Positions 1 to 8,650 of a stretch of 54,496 nucleotides of DNA are shown one piece after another. The stretch spans positions 1 to 54,496 of the forward strand of contig JAFDVI010000005.1 of NCBI GenBank assembly GCA_018269055.1, written 5' to 3'. The notes below the pieces were generated by a model, which saw only the letters and a program-made list of their open reading frames with translations, did no database searches and was not told the origin of the DNA. The stretch's first letter is position 1; each line of letters opens with the position of its first letter. The stretch comes from Acidobacteriota bacterium (GTDB taxonomy: Bacteria > Acidobacteriota > Blastocatellia > RBC074). Both the position numbers and the translations under genes were made by a program.

Positions 1-15
1 CGTTCTTTTCTCTAC

Positions 16-285
16 TTACTTAGACATTTCTAAGTCATCTATGGTTTCTTCGCGAAGGTGAGCTGAAACAGCGTCCTTCCAAAAAAGGTTCGGCAATTCC
101 TCAAGCGCCTCAAATATTTCGTCCAACTTATCAAGATGATGCTTCTTTTTCTCTCTGGCTTCTTGGTGCTTCAGTTGCTGCCGGGTATTGAAATAGCTGA
201 TTCCTGCACCAATCAGGCCACCTATAAATGCGATTGCCGCGCCAGAAGCTGCGGCTACGACGGGAATCCAGGCTGGGTTAATCAT
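16..285 (-). CDS. Small single-pass membrane protein, unknown function
   Basis: 89 residues. Residues about 8-32 form one hydrophobic segment rich in Ala, Gly and Ile, directly after a short N-terminus. A basic, charged, probably helical stretch follows (residues 34-50, many Lys/Glu/His), then an acidic C-terminus. This matches a small membrane anchor with a cytoplasmic helix, but I do not recognise a family. The ATG has GAGG about 6 bases upstream on the minus strand. It is divergent from ridA, and its own upstream partner lies outside the window. It could be a phage- or mobile-element-type small protein, but nothing here shows that. Confidence 0.55.
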   Translation of the reverse strand: MINPAWIPVVAAASGAAIAFIGGLIGAGISYFNTRQQLKHQEAREKKKHHLDKLDEIFEALEELPNLFWKDAVSAHLREETIDDLEMSK

Positions 286-633
286 CCTTCACCTCTTGAA
301 GATTATTTGCCAAGGCACTTCCGGGCAGCGCGCGGGTCCAAATACTGACAATTAGGAGGTTAAATATTATTCGGCACGAGCGCGGCAAGCGTGAAAATAC
401 GCAGGAACGCCAGACCGGTCAAACAATTTTCTTGACTCAGTCACATTCATGTCAGAATGCTGCTTGGTCGAAATGAACGGCGACCAGCTCTTCAAATGCC
501 AGAAATGATGACATGTCCTCGGAAATCCCGCCGCTACAAAAGAGTTTTGCCCCCGCTTCACCTAACCCACCTTTTCGATTACAATCCGCCGTCAAATTTG
601 CGACCAAATCCAAACAGTACAGGAAATCGAACG
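286..633. other. Divergent intergenic region with a weak promoter candidate
   Basis: 348 bases between the small membrane protein and ridA. On the plus strand, TTGACT (432-437) and CAGAAT (453-458) are separated by 15 bases. The second box is preceded by TGT, like an extended -10. The spacer is short, so this promoter call is weak. The ridA frame stays open upstream of its start, but the N-terminal extension it would encode is not RidA-like, so I treat it as leader. Nothing else was seen. Confidence 0.3.
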
Positions 634-1008
634 ATGGAGATCGTCCAGACTGACCGCGCCCCGCAGGCGATTGGTCCTTATTCACAAGCAATCAAAGCCA
701 ATGGATTCGTCTTTGCTTCGGGGCAAATTCCGCTCGATCCGGCGACAGGAGTGTTGGTTGACGGCGAGATTCGCGTTCAAACAGAGCGCGTGCTGAACAA
801 CGTCCGCGCCGTGCTGGAAGCCGCCGGGTCTTCGCTGGATCGCGTGGTGAAAACAACCGTGTTTCTGGCGGATATGAGTGACTTTGCGGCGATGAATGAA
901 GTGTACGCGACGTTTTTTGGCGCGACGCGCCCGGCGCGTTCGACCGTGCAGGCGGCGCGATTGCCGCGCGATGTGAAAGTCGAGATCGAAGTGGTGGCTT
1001 TGGCTTGA
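634..1008 (+). CDS. ridA: RidA family reactive imine/enamine deaminase
   Basis: 124 residues, the usual RidA length. RidA hydrolyses reactive 2-aminoacrylate-type enamines and imines made by PLP enzymes such as threonine dehydratase, giving the 2-keto acid and ammonia; it acts as a cytosolic trimer. Family signatures are visible: IGPYSQA near residue 14, FASGQIPLDP near 30, and the C-terminal RPARSTVQ with the catalytic Arg, followed by VEIEVVAL. The open frame continues upstream, but the ATG at 634 gives the canonical N-terminus and has AGGA about 10 bases upstream. It stands alone; the next gene is 115 bases away across a palindromic repeat. Confidence 0.93.
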   Translation: MEIVQTDRAPQAIGPYSQAIKANGFVFASGQIPLDPATGVLVDGEIRVQTERVLNNVRAVLEAAGSSLDRVVKTTVFLADMSDFAAMNEVYATFFGATRPARSTVQAARLPRDVKVEIEVVALA

Positions 1009-1034
1009 CCAATTCCTTGAACCAAAAGAATTTA

Positions 1035-1096
1035 GACAGGATTTACAAGATTGAACAGGATGGAACCCAATCTTGTTGAATCATGTAAATCCTGTC
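1035..1096. repeat. Intergenic palindromic repeat
   Basis: An inverted repeat fills the gap between ridA and the PpiC-like gene. The outer arms are perfect over 13 bases (GACAGGATTTACA at 1035-1047, its complement at 1084-1096). The inner arms continue imperfectly (about 11 of 13 matching) around a short loop near 1061-1070. Sequences of this GATTTACAGGAT type recur as dispersed intergenic repeats in several bacterial phyla. Transcribed, it would form a long hairpin after ridA. There is no T-run, so it is not a standard terminator. Confidence 0.8.
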
Positions 1097-1123
1097 CATA
1101 CCCCTCGTAGGAGCTAATTTACA

Positions 1124-2266
1124 GTGCGTAAAATCTTGTTGCATTTAGTGTTATTTGCGTTTGCGATTGCCGCCGCGGCTTGCGGTGGCAGCAGCGCCAG
1201 CGGCAGCGGAGGCGATGAAGTCGCCGCGACCGTCAACGGAAAGCAGATTTTGATCAAAGACCTGGACAGCGTCATTGCGCAACAGTTTCGCGGCCAGGAA
1301 GCCCAGCTTTCGCAACTGGCGCAGGCCGGTTACCGGTTGCAGGCGCTGGACACGATGATCAATGACGAAGTGTTGTTTCAGCGCGCCGTCAAAGAAGGCA
1401 TCAACCCGACGGAAGACGAAGTTCGTCAGGCCGTTCAGCAATACAAACAAAGCCGCAGTTTGACCGAAGAAGCCTTTGCCGCTGAACTGAAGCAGATCAA
1501 TCAGAGCGAAGAACAGTTCCGCGAACTGGCCAAACGCCAATTGGCAGTGAACAAACTGTACGAAAAGATCGGCTCGCAATTGAAGGTACAGGACCGCGAA
1601 GTCGCCGATGTGTACAACGAAAATCCGAAGCAGTTTTCATTGCAACCGGGCGTGTACCTGTCGGACATCATCATTGACCCGGCGAACAACGGAACGAAGT
1701 TCGACGCCGTGGGCGAACCCGCCGCTGAACAGCGCATCAAGGAAATCCAGACACGGCTGAAAAACGGTTCGGATTTCGCGACCATCGCGCGCCAGCTTTC
1801 CGAACACGAATCGTTCCGCAACAGCGGCGATCTGGGCTTTTTGGCCAAAGAGCAATTCGTAGGGCTGCCGCAGATGATGGGATTGCCCACTTCGCTGGGC
1901 GACAAGTTTATGGGCATGCAGGAAGGCGACATCACCGAACCCGTCAAAGATCAGGCCGGTCGCTGGCACATTTTCAAAGTGACGGGCAAACAAACCGAAA
2001 CCCGCGACCGCACGCTGGACGAAGTCCGCAAGGAAATTAACGACGCGATTCTGTCTCAACGGAAACAGATTGCCGATGCCGCGTTGCAGGCGCGCGCTCG
2101 TGACGAAGCCAAGATCGAAAACTTCCTGGCCCAACGCATGCTGGACAATCCGAACAGTTTCGGGGTGTTGCGTCCGGCTCCGGGCGCAGGGAAAGCCGCG
2201 ACCTCCGCAAGCCCGGCTGCTTCGCCGCAATCTTCGCCCGCACCGGCTGCGAGTCCGAAGAAATAA
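1124..2266 (+). CDS. SurA/PpiC-type peptidyl-prolyl isomerase lipoprotein
   Basis: 380 residues. The N-terminus is a lipoprotein signal: basic MRK, a hydrophobic core, then AAAACGG with the lipidation Cys at residue 20. Residues about 35-165 resemble the helical SurA N-terminal chaperone region. Residues about 175-290 are a parvulin (PpiC) rotamase domain, with DLGFLAKEQF and GDITEPVKDQAGRWHIFKV typical of the family. The C-terminus is a low-complexity Ala/Pro/Ser tail (about 355-380). It probably helps fold exported or outer-membrane proteins at the envelope, fitting a genome rich in TonB receptors. The start is GTG with GGAG 10 bases upstream. An EpsD- or PrsA-like role is possible; the exact subfamily is not settled. 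Confidence 0.85.
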   Translation: MRKILLHLVLFAFAIAAAACGGSSASGSGGDEVAATVNGKQILIKDLDSVIAQQFRGQEAQLSQLAQAGYRLQALDTMINDEVLFQRAVKEGINPTEDEVRQAVQQYKQSRSLTEEAFAAELKQINQSEEQFRELAKRQLAVNKLYEKIGSQLKVQDREVADVYNENPKQFSLQPGVYLSDIIIDPANNGTKFDAVGEPAAEQRIKEIQTRLKNGSDFATIARQLSEHESFRNSGDLGFLAKEQFVGLPQMMGLPTSLGDKFMGMQEGDITEPVKDQAGRWHIFKVTGKQTETRDRTLDEVRKEINDAILSQRKQIADAALQARARDEAKIENFLAQRMLDNPNSFGVLRPAPGAGKAATSASPAASPQSSPAPAASPKK

Positions 2267-2349
2267 CGAGACGGGGTGACGGGGAGACACGGGCGACCCA
2301 GGCGAACGCAAGTTTCTCCCAGTCGCCTGAGTCTCCAAGTCCCAGACAA
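2267..2349. repeat. Low-complexity intergenic palindrome
   Basis: The gap between the PpiC-like gene and the ABC-F gene is almost filled by an imperfect palindrome. The left half is made of GGGGAGAC and GGGCGAC words (about 2270-2300) and the right half of their complements (GTCGCC, GTCTCC, about 2323-2345). It belongs to the same style of word-based palindrome as those at 7,758, 38,550 and 40,441. No clear Shine-Dalgarno for the downstream ABC-F gene remains in it. Confidence 0.6.
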
Positions 2350-4281
2350 ATGCTTTTCCGTTTTTCTGAAGTCACCAAATCCTACGGCGCGCAGGAAGTG
2401 CTGCGCGGGGTCACCTTCCAAATTAATCCCGGCGAACACGTAGCTCTGGTTGGCCGCAACGGTGCGGGCAAAACGACCATTTTGCGTCTGATTACCGGAG
2501 CCGAAACTCCTGACGACGGCGAAATTGACGCGATGCGCGGCTTGCGCTTCGGCGTCCTGGCGCAGCATGTGGATTTCAGCGGTACGGAAAACGTGATGGA
2601 TGCGGCGTTGTCAGTGTTTGAAAACCTGCGCTCGCTGGAAACCAAAATGCGCGAACTGGAACACGCGATGACGGAAACGGCATCCAGAAACGAGGGCGAT
2701 GAACTGGATCGCGTGATGCACGAATACAGCGACGCGCAGCATGCGTACGAACGTGAAGGCGGATTCAGTTATCACGCCCGCGCCGAAGCTGTGTTGCTTG
2801 GTTTAGGGTTTGAAAAACCGGATTTCAGCAAACGCGCCGAAAACCTGTCCGGCGGTGAAAAGAATCGCTTGGGGCTGGCGCGATTACTGTTGCTGGAACC
2901 GGACATTCTGTTGCTGGACGAACCGACGAACCACCTGGACGTTGACGCCGTCGAATGGCTGGAAGAGTTTTTGAGCAGCTACAAATCGGCGTACCTGATT
3001 ATTTCGCACGACCGATTTTTTCTGGATCATACGGTCAATCGCGTGCTCGATCTGGAATTTGGCCGGGTCGAAAGTTACAAAGGCAATTACAGCCAGTACG
3101 TCGTTGAAAAAGAAGAACGCCGCGAAATGCAGCAGCGCGCTTATGAACAGCAGCGCGAAATGATCGAACGCACGGAAGATTTTATTCGCCGCAATCTGGC
3201 CGGGCAGAAAACCAAACAAGCCAAATCACGCCGCAACATGCTGCAACGCATGGAGCGCCTGGAAAACGTCAGCGATCTGGACACGGCCAGCTTCAAACTG
3301 AAGCCGACTTCGCGTACAGGTGATCAGGTGTTAATTCTGGACAAACTGGCAATCGGCTTTAAGGCGAAAACGCTGGCTGAGAACCTGAACCTGACACTGC
3401 GCCGCACCGAACGACTGGGAATTATCGGTGGCAATGGCACGGGCAAGACCACTTTGCTGCGAACAATTTTGGATGAACAGCCTGCAATTGACGGCGAATA
3501 CCGCTGGGGAGCAGGCGTCAACGTAGGGTATTACGATCAGCGGTTGCTGACGGTGGATGAGCGCAACACGGTGATTGAAGAGCTTCGCACCATTGCTTCC
3601 TCCGCGATTACGGATGGCGAACTGCGCGGCTTTCTGGGCCGGTTTCTATTCACTGGTGATGATGTATTCAAACCGGTGTCGGCGCTTTCGGGCGGCGAAA
3701 AGGGACGCCTGGCGCTTGCCAAATTGATTTACTCGCGCGTCAACGTGCTGGTGCTGGACGAACCGACCAACCATTTGGACATTGCTTCGTGCGAGGCGCT
3801 GGAAGATGCTCTGAACGAATTTGACGGCACGATCATTACCGTGTCGCACGATCGGTATTTCCTGGATCGCATCGCCACGCAGATTCTGGCGTTTACGGAC
3901 AAAGGCGTTGAGTATTTCGACGGCGGTTACAGCGAATTTTACGACGCACATCACCGCACCCTGGCTGAACAGCAAGCGCGCGAAGCCGAAGCGCAAAAAG
4001 CCGAACGGCAGGCGCGCAAAGTCGAAACTCCGAAGCAAAACAAAACCAACAAATCTCGCCAGAAAGCTCCCAGCCCTGCTGAGATCGAAGCCGAAATTCA
4101 CTCCTCTGAAGCCGAACTGCACAATTTGGCAGCATTACTTTCCACCGAAGAAGTAGCGCGCGATAAGGACAAGCTGTTTGAATTGAGCGAAAAGTATGAG
4201 GAATTAGAAGCGCGAATCGCGGAGCTTTATCAACGCTGGGAAGCGGCGCTGGAAGCGCAAAGCGCGGCTCAAACTGCCTGA
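2350..4281 (+). CDS. ABC-F family ATPase (translation factor/ribosome protection type)
   Basis: 643 residues with two ABC cassettes and no membrane segments, so ABC-F and not a transporter. Cassette 1 has Walker A GRNGAGKTT (about residue 36), signature LSGGEKNR and Walker B LLLDEPTNHLD. Cassette 2 has GGNGTGKTT (about 359), LSGGEKGR and LVLDEPTNHLD. Between them lies the charged interdomain linker (about 255-315) that contacts tRNA in this family. A C-terminal Lys/Glu-rich coiled coil (about 540-640) resembles Uup/YdiF-type members. It likely acts on stalled or initiating ribosomes, consistent with the translation genes around it. The ispE start follows 4 bases after its stop, suggesting co-transcription. 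Confidence 0.9.
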   Translation: MLFRFSEVTKSYGAQEVLRGVTFQINPGEHVALVGRNGAGKTTILRLITGAETPDDGEIDAMRGLRFGVLAQHVDFSGTENVMDAALSVFENLRSLETKMRELEHAMTETASRNEGDELDRVMHEYSDAQHAYEREGGFSYHARAEAVLLGLGFEKPDFSKRAENLSGGEKNRLGLARLLLLEPDILLLDEPTNHLDVDAVEWLEEFLSSYKSAYLIISHDRFFLDHTVNRVLDLEFGRVESYKGNYSQYVVEKEERREMQQRAYEQQREMIERTEDFIRRNLAGQKTKQAKSRRNMLQRMERLENVSDLDTASFKLKPTSRTGDQVLILDKLAIGFKAKTLAENLNLTLRRTERLGIIGGNGTGKTTLLRTILDEQPAIDGEYRWGAGVNVGYYDQRLLTVDERNTVIEELRTIASSAITDGELRGFLGRFLFTGDDVFKPVSALSGGEKGRLALAKLIYSRVNVLVLDEPTNHLDIASCEALEDALNEFDGTIITVSHDRYFLDRIATQILAFTDKGVEYFDGGYSEFYDAHHRTLAEQQAREAEAQKAERQARKVETPKQNKTNKSRQKAPSPAEIEAEIHSSEAELHNLAALLSTEEVARDKDKLFELSEKYEELEARIAELYQRWEAALEAQSAAQTA

Positions 4282-4285
4282 TCAA

Positions 4286-5197
4286 ATGAAACTGACTCTT
4301 CCATCTTTTGCCAAAATCAATTGGACGCTGGAAATTCTGGGAAAGCGTGCCGACGGTTACCACGAATTGCGCACCTTGCTGCAAACGGTCAGCGTTGCAG
4401 AGGAATTGATTTTTGAACCGTTGGGGGAGGGAATCGAAATCGTTTGCGATCATCCGGATGTCCCGTGTGACGAAACGAATCTGGTTTATCGCGCCGCAAA
4501 ACTGTTTGCGGATTTCACCGGAATCCGCAAAGGCGTTCGCGTGACGATCAACAAGCGAATCCCGACGGCTGCCGGTTTGGGCGGAGGCAGCGGCAATGCG
4601 GCGGTGACGTTTCTGGCATTGCAGAAACTTTGGCAAATGGAATTGGCTCCGCGAGATTTGTTTCCGCTTGGCGCAAAGCTGGGAGCGGATGTGCCGTTCT
4701 TCTTTATCGGCGGAACGTGTCTGGGCGTCGGACGCGGAGACGAAATTTACCCTTTGGCGGACATTCGGGCGGAAAATTTATTGCTGGTCAACGCCGGAAT
4801 CCCGGTTCCGACACGGGAAGTTTACGGCGCTTTGCCGCCTGAGTTGACAAACCCCAGGGCCGTTACTAAGATGCCGACTTCTCTCGAGGCCGCTTACGCT
4901 GCCGTAACAACCCAAGACGAGCAAATTCGACTTCATAATGACCTGGAAATTCCGGTTCTAGCTCGTCACGAATTGCTTGGAGAAATCAAGGAAAAGCTCA
5001 AGCGGGCGGGGGCAAGCGGCGTATTGATGTCGGGCAGTGGTTCGACGATTTTTGCGATCTTTGACAGCAGCGAGGCGCGAAACGGCGCGCAACGCGAATT
5101 GAGTCAAAACGGCTGGTGGTGCGCCTCGGCACGCACGCTGAGCCGGGATGAATATCAACAGATTTACAGACAAGCGTTGGCCGGAGGTCAGGCTTGA
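4286..5197 (+). CDS. ispE: 4-diphosphocytidyl-2-C-methyl-D-erythritol kinase
   Basis: 303 residues. It catalyses the ATP-dependent phosphorylation of CDP-methylerythritol in the non-mevalonate isoprenoid pathway. GHMP-kinase features are clear: FAKINWTLEILGKRADGYHEL at the N-terminus, the ATP-binding PTAAGLGGGSGNAA (about residue 92), and the C-terminal MSGSGSTIFA motif. The order ispE, tRNA-Gln, prs, rplY, pth is a conserved arrangement in several phyla, which supports the call. The ATG lies 4 bases after the ABC-F stop. Confidence 0.95.
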   Translation: MKLTLPSFAKINWTLEILGKRADGYHELRTLLQTVSVAEELIFEPLGEGIEIVCDHPDVPCDETNLVYRAAKLFADFTGIRKGVRVTINKRIPTAAGLGGGSGNAAVTFLALQKLWQMELAPRDLFPLGAKLGADVPFFFIGGTCLGVGRGDEIYPLADIRAENLLLVNAGIPVPTREVYGALPPELTNPRAVTKMPTSLEAAYAAVTTQDEQIRLHNDLEIPVLARHELLGEIKEKLKRAGASGVLMSGSGSTIFAIFDSSEARNGAQRELSQNGWWCASARTLSRDEYQQIYRQALAGGQA

Positions 5198-5322
5198 GCT
5201 TACAGTTGGCTTCAACTTGAAAAGCTCGCCGCTCGCCAGCGAAAATCCGATGCAGACATCGTGGGAGTTCTCGCAAGGATTTCTTGCGTGACTCAATTCG
5301 CAATTGATATCGCATTTACAAG

Positions 5323-5402
<80 letters not shown>

Positions 5403-5412
5403 CAGCATTCAT

Positions 5413-5473
5413 GATGAGTGCTGGATACCGCAGTGACAAATGACAATCAATCACCCGGTGTTCAGCACTCATC
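5413..5473. repeat. Hairpin after tRNA-Gln with repeated words
   Basis: A perfect 11-base inverted repeat (GATGAGTGCTG at 5413-5423, complement at 5463-5473) encloses a low-complexity stretch with TGACAAATGACAA. It lies between the tRNA and prs and could help end or process the tRNA transcript. No T-run follows. It belongs to the word-based palindrome family seen elsewhere in this window. Confidence 0.6.
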
Positions 5474-5490
5474 GCTATTTATAGAGAGTC

Positions 5491-6438
5491 GTGAAAAGCC
5501 TGCAAATCTTTTCTGGCAACGCGCATCGCTCGCTGGCCGAAGAAATCTGCCAGTATCTGGGAATCGAACTTGGCCGCGCGAACACCACGCGGTTTCCCGA
5601 CGGAGAGTTCAACTTCCAGATTCTGGAAAACGTTCGCGGCGGCGACGTGTTTATCGTGCAATCAACCTGTCCGCCGGTGGACGCGCATTTGATGGAGCTG
5701 CTGATTATGATTGACGCTTTCCGGCGTTCTTCAGCGGATCGCATCACGGCCGTGATTCCATATTACGGTTACGCGCGCGGAGATAAAAAAGACCGTCCGC
5801 GAATCCCAATTTCGGCTCGGTTGGTTGCGAATCTGATTACCACCGCCGGAGCGAATCGTGTTTTGACGGTGGATTTGCATGCACCGCAAATTCAAGGCTT
5901 TTTTGACATTCCGGTAGATCATTTGTTTGCCGCACCCGTGATGATTGATTACTTCGCGGCCAAACCGATTGAAGATTTGGTGGTGGTGGCACCTGATCCT
6001 GGTGGAGCGGAGCGTGCCAGAGCCTACGCCAAACGGCTGGATGCGGATTTCGCCATCGTGGATAAGCGGCGAGACAAATCACAGCCCGGACACTCAGAAG
6101 CCGAAGTCATGCACGTGGTGGGCAACGTCGAAGGTCGCAATGTCCTGATCGTTGACGATATGGTGGATACGGCCGGTACGCTGACCAAAGTCGCCGAGGC
6201 GCTCGACAAAAAAGGCGCGCAGAGAATTTTGACAACCTGTGTTCACGCAGTTCTTTCCGGCAACGCAATTGAAAGAATCTGTAATTCGCCGCTGGAAAAG
6301 GTCGTCACGACCAATTCCATGCCGCCGAAAGAGGATTGCTTGTCGCCAAGGTTTGAGTATTTGAGCATCGCGCCGCTGCTGGCCGAAGCGATCAAATCCA
6401 TCCATGAAGAAAGCTCTGTGAGCAGATTATTCATTTGA
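5491..6438 (+). CDS. prs: Ribose-phosphate pyrophosphokinase
   Basis: 315 residues, the standard length. It makes PRPP from ribose 5-phosphate and ATP for nucleotide, histidine and tryptophan synthesis. Conserved features include IFSGNAH at the N-terminus, RFPDGEFNFQI, the catalytic flexible-loop region YYGYARGDKKDRPR, the PRPP-binding loop NVLIVDDMVDTAGTL (about residue 212), and DLHAPQIQGFFDIPVDHL. The start is GTG just after GAGAG. It follows tRNA-Gln and precedes rplY. Confidence 0.96.
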   Translation: MKSLQIFSGNAHRSLAEEICQYLGIELGRANTTRFPDGEFNFQILENVRGGDVFIVQSTCPPVDAHLMELLIMIDAFRRSSADRITAVIPYYGYARGDKKDRPRIPISARLVANLITTAGANRVLTVDLHAPQIQGFFDIPVDHLFAAPVMIDYFAAKPIEDLVVVAPDPGGAERARAYAKRLDADFAIVDKRRDKSQPGHSEAEVMHVVGNVEGRNVLIVDDMVDTAGTLTKVAEALDKKGAQRILTTCVHAVLSGNAIERICNSPLEKVVTTNSMPPKEDCLSPRFEYLSIAPLLAEAIKSIHEESSVSRLFI

Positions 6439-6487
6439 GGATTCGAGATTTGATTTCATCTTTGTGAACTCATCAAAGAGGAGAGTT

Positions 6488-7129
6488 ATGAGCTTAGATA
6501 GCAACATTTCATTGACTGCCCGGAACCGAACCGAATTTGGGAAAAATGCATCGCGCCGGTTGCGGGCCGCAGGATTGGTTCCAGTCACCGTTTATGGCGG
6601 AGGGAACGAAGCCACCAGTGCAACCGTCGCCAAACGTGACTTTGCCGCATTGATTCGCCACCACGGACGCAACGTCATCTTCACACTGGATGTGGAAGGA
6701 AATTCCGGGCCGGTCAAGATTTCCGACGTGCAAATTGACCCGATCAAAGGGTTTCTGGTTCATGCCGACCTGATGCGGATTTCGCTGACGGAAAAATCCA
6801 AGTTTGAAGTCAGGATCAAGATCGTCGGCGAAGCCGATGGCGTGAAAAACTTTGGCGGCTTTATGGATGTTCCGACGCATTCGCTGGAAATTCGCTGTTT
6901 GCCCAAAGATTTGCCTTCCGTTATTGAAGTTGACGTGACAAGTCTGGGAGTCGGCGACCATTTTAGCGTCAAAGATTTGAATCTTGGCGATAAAATCGAA
7001 TTGCTCGACGACCCGAATAAAGTGATCGCCACTGTTGTCGCGCCGAGGGGCGAAGAAGCCGCGGAAAGTTCCGCAGAAGCAGCCGAGCCGGAAGTAATGA
7101 AGAAGGGCAAGGCCGAAGAAGAGAAATAA
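6488..7129 (+). CDS. rplY: 50S ribosomal protein L25 (CTC/TL5 long form)
   Basis: 213 residues, matching the long CTC-type L25 with an added C-terminal domain rather than the 94-residue E. coli form. It binds 5S rRNA. Visible features are the N-terminal RTEFGKNASRRLRAAGLVPVTVYG, VKISDVQIDPIKG, and the TL5 C-terminal DLPSVIEVDVTSLGVGDHFSVKDL. The tail is acidic and Ala/Glu-rich. The frame is open from 6464, but the ATG at 6488 has a strong AGAGGAGAG Shine-Dalgarno. The next gene, pth, starts 42 bases later. Confidence 0.95.
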   Translation: MSLDSNISLTARNRTEFGKNASRRLRAAGLVPVTVYGGGNEATSATVAKRDFAALIRHHGRNVIFTLDVEGNSGPVKISDVQIDPIKGFLVHADLMRISLTEKSKFEVRIKIVGEADGVKNFGGFMDVPTHSLEIRCLPKDLPSVIEVDVTSLGVGDHFSVKDLNLGDKIELLDDPNKVIATVVAPRGEEAAESSAEAAEPEVMKKGKAEEEK

Positions 7130-7171
7130 GGATTGCGGATTCAATCCCGATTGGCCGCAACTGAGAATCGC

Positions 7172-7735
7172 ATGTGGTTAATCGTTGGTTTAGGCAACCC
7201 CGGTCCGCAATACGAATGGACGCGCCACAATTGCGGTTTCCTGGTCATTGACGAATTGGCGCATAGAGTCGGTCGCGACGTGAGAACGCCTGAATGCCAA
7301 TCGCTGACAGCGCGAGCGATAATCGGTGGAGAACCCGCTCTGCTGGTCAAGCCACAGACTTTTATGAACCTGAGCGGTTCCGCTGTCGCGGCATTGAAGC
7401 AAAAGCATGAAATCACGGACGCCGCAAAGGTGTTGTTGATCAGCGACGATCTGGCTCTTCCGTTTGGCAAAATTCGCGTTCGACCGAAAGGCAGCGCAGG
7501 CGGCCAGAACGGATTGAAGTCGGTAATTGCCAAACTTGGAACGCAGGAGTTTCCAAGAGTCAGGTTGGGAATTGCGCCGGAATCTCACCCGATTACAAAC
7601 GCATCGGAATTTGTTCTTTCGGATTTTCCAAAAAAAGATCGGGACGCATTGGCCGAGATGCTGGTGCGAGCGGCAGACGCCGTCGAAGCTATTTTGACAA
7701 ACGGCATTGCTGAGGCGATGTCGAAATACAACTGA
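7172..7735 (+). CDS. pth: Peptidyl-tRNA hydrolase
   Basis: 187 residues. It releases peptides from prematurely dissociated peptidyl-tRNA in the cytosol. Signatures are VGLGNPGPQYEWTRHNCGF with the catalytic His near residue 20, KPQTFMNLSGSAV, the catalytic-Asp motif LLISDDLALPFGKIRV, and GSAGGQNGLKSV. The ATG at 7172 gives the canonical start, although the frame is open further upstream. It follows rplY as in many genomes and is followed by a palindromic repeat. Confidence 0.96.
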   Translation: MWLIVGLGNPGPQYEWTRHNCGFLVIDELAHRVGRDVRTPECQSLTARAIIGGEPALLVKPQTFMNLSGSAVAALKQKHEITDAAKVLLISDDLALPFGKIRVRPKGSAGGQNGLKSVIAKLGTQEFPRVRLGIAPESHPITNASEFVLSDFPKKDRDALAEMLVRAADAVEAILTNGIAEAMSKYN

Positions 7736-7757
7736 GGGCAAAGGCTGAATGATGAAA

Positions 7758-7799
7758 GATGAATGATGAATTGACATACCCGATAATTCATCATTCATC
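7758..7799. repeat. Hairpin built from GAATGAT-type heptad words
   Basis: Perfect 15-base arms (7758-7772 and 7785-7799) with a 12-base loop. Both arms sit inside longer runs of the words GATGAAT and its complement (7746-7812). Located just downstream of pth, it may help end the transcript before rpsF. The seven-base periodicity matches the other word-based palindromes in this window. Confidence 0.75.
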
Positions 7800-7822
7800 A
7801 TTCAAAATTCATACTTTCCGCC

Positions 7823-7873
7823 CCTCCTTGCCTGCCGACCTTGGGCCGACAGGCTTTATCATCCACAAGGAGG
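7823..7873 (+). promoter_or_regulatory. Candidate S6:S18-type autoregulatory leader of rpsF
   Basis: CCTCCTTG (7823-7830) is a perfect 8-base complement of CAAGGAGG (7866-7873), which is the rpsF Shine-Dalgarno. Between them a second stem (GCCTG 7830-7834 with CAGGC 7850-7854) encloses CCGACC and GGCCG. Folding would hide the ribosome-binding site. Feedback by an S6:S18 complex through a CCG-containing hairpin in the rpsF leader is established in other bacteria; that this is the same motif is my inference. Confidence 0.5.
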
Positions 7874-7879
7874 ATTGAA

Positions 7880-8281
7880 TTGAGAACGTACGAAGTAATG
7901 TTCATCTCTTCGCCAAACACAACGGAAGAAGAGATCAGCAAGCTCACCAACCAAATCGAACACGCCGCCACAGATCGCGGCGGCAAAATCGCCAAGATTG
8001 ATTCCTGGGGCCGCCGGAAACTCGCTTACCACATTGGAAAATTCGACGAAGGTGTTTACACACTGGTTCATATTGAGGGAACCGGACAGGAAATTGCCGA
8101 AATCGAGCGTCGTTTGCGCGTGACAGACTTTGTCATTCGGTATTTGTCCGTGCGCACGGACGAAGACCTCAAGCGCGCAGCCAAGATGAAAGCCAAGCGC
8201 AAGGTTCTTGCCTCGGCCGCGCCCGTCGTGGAAGAAGATGACGATGATTTCGACATCGAAGATGCGGTGGACGACGAATAG
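7880..8281 (+). CDS. rpsF: 30S ribosomal protein S6
   Basis: 133 residues. It binds S18 and 16S rRNA in the platform of the small subunit. The N-terminus (L)RTYEVMFIS matches the family signature, followed by the conserved KIDSWGRRKLAYHIGKFDEGVYTLVHI and RRLRVTDFVIRYLSVRTDED. The C-terminal tail is strongly acidic (about 115-133). The start is TTG, with AAGGAGG 6 bases upstream; an open frame further upstream encodes nothing S6-like. First gene of rpsF-rpsR-rplI. Confidence 0.95.
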   Translation: MRTYEVMFISSPNTTEEEISKLTNQIEHAATDRGGKIAKIDSWGRRKLAYHIGKFDEGVYTLVHIEGTGQEIAEIERRLRVTDFVIRYLSVRTDEDLKRAAKMKAKRKVLASAAPVVEEDDDDFDIEDAVDDE

Positions 8282-8377
8282 TGAAGAACGAGCAACTTCC
8301 GGCGCGCCGACCGTTTTTGCGGCGGCAGTCGGAAATACGCGGCTGATCTGAGCCGTTTACGATTTGGAGAAACAGTT

Positions 8378-8650
8378 ATGGCTGAATTGGAAAGCAACGA
8401 TAAAGAAAAAAATGGTAATGCTGCGCGAGGCCCACGGCCTTCGCGCCGCCGCCGCGTGTCACGTTTGACGGCGGAGCGGATTGATTACATTGATTACAAA
8501 GACATGAAACTGCTGCAATCGTTCATTGCGGAAAACGGCAAAATCCTGCCGCGCAGATTGACGGGCGTCAGCGCCTGGCAGCAACGTAAACTGGCTGAGG
8601 CAATCAAGCGTGCGCGCAATCTGGCGCTGCTGCCTTACACGAAATACTAA
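8378..8650 (+). CDS. rpsR: 30S ribosomal protein S18
   Basis: 90 residues. Partner of S6 in the 30S platform. Conserved C-terminal block: [35 protein letters not shown], and [14 protein letters not shown]. The ATG has GGAGA about 9 bases upstream. Its stop codon lies inside the first copy of a 53-base tandem duplication that fills the gap to rplI. Confidence 0.97.
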   Translation: MAELESNDKEKNGNAARGPRPSRRRRVSRLTAERIDYIDYKDMKLLQSFIAENGKILPRRLTGVSAWQQRKLAEAIKRARNLALLPYTKY

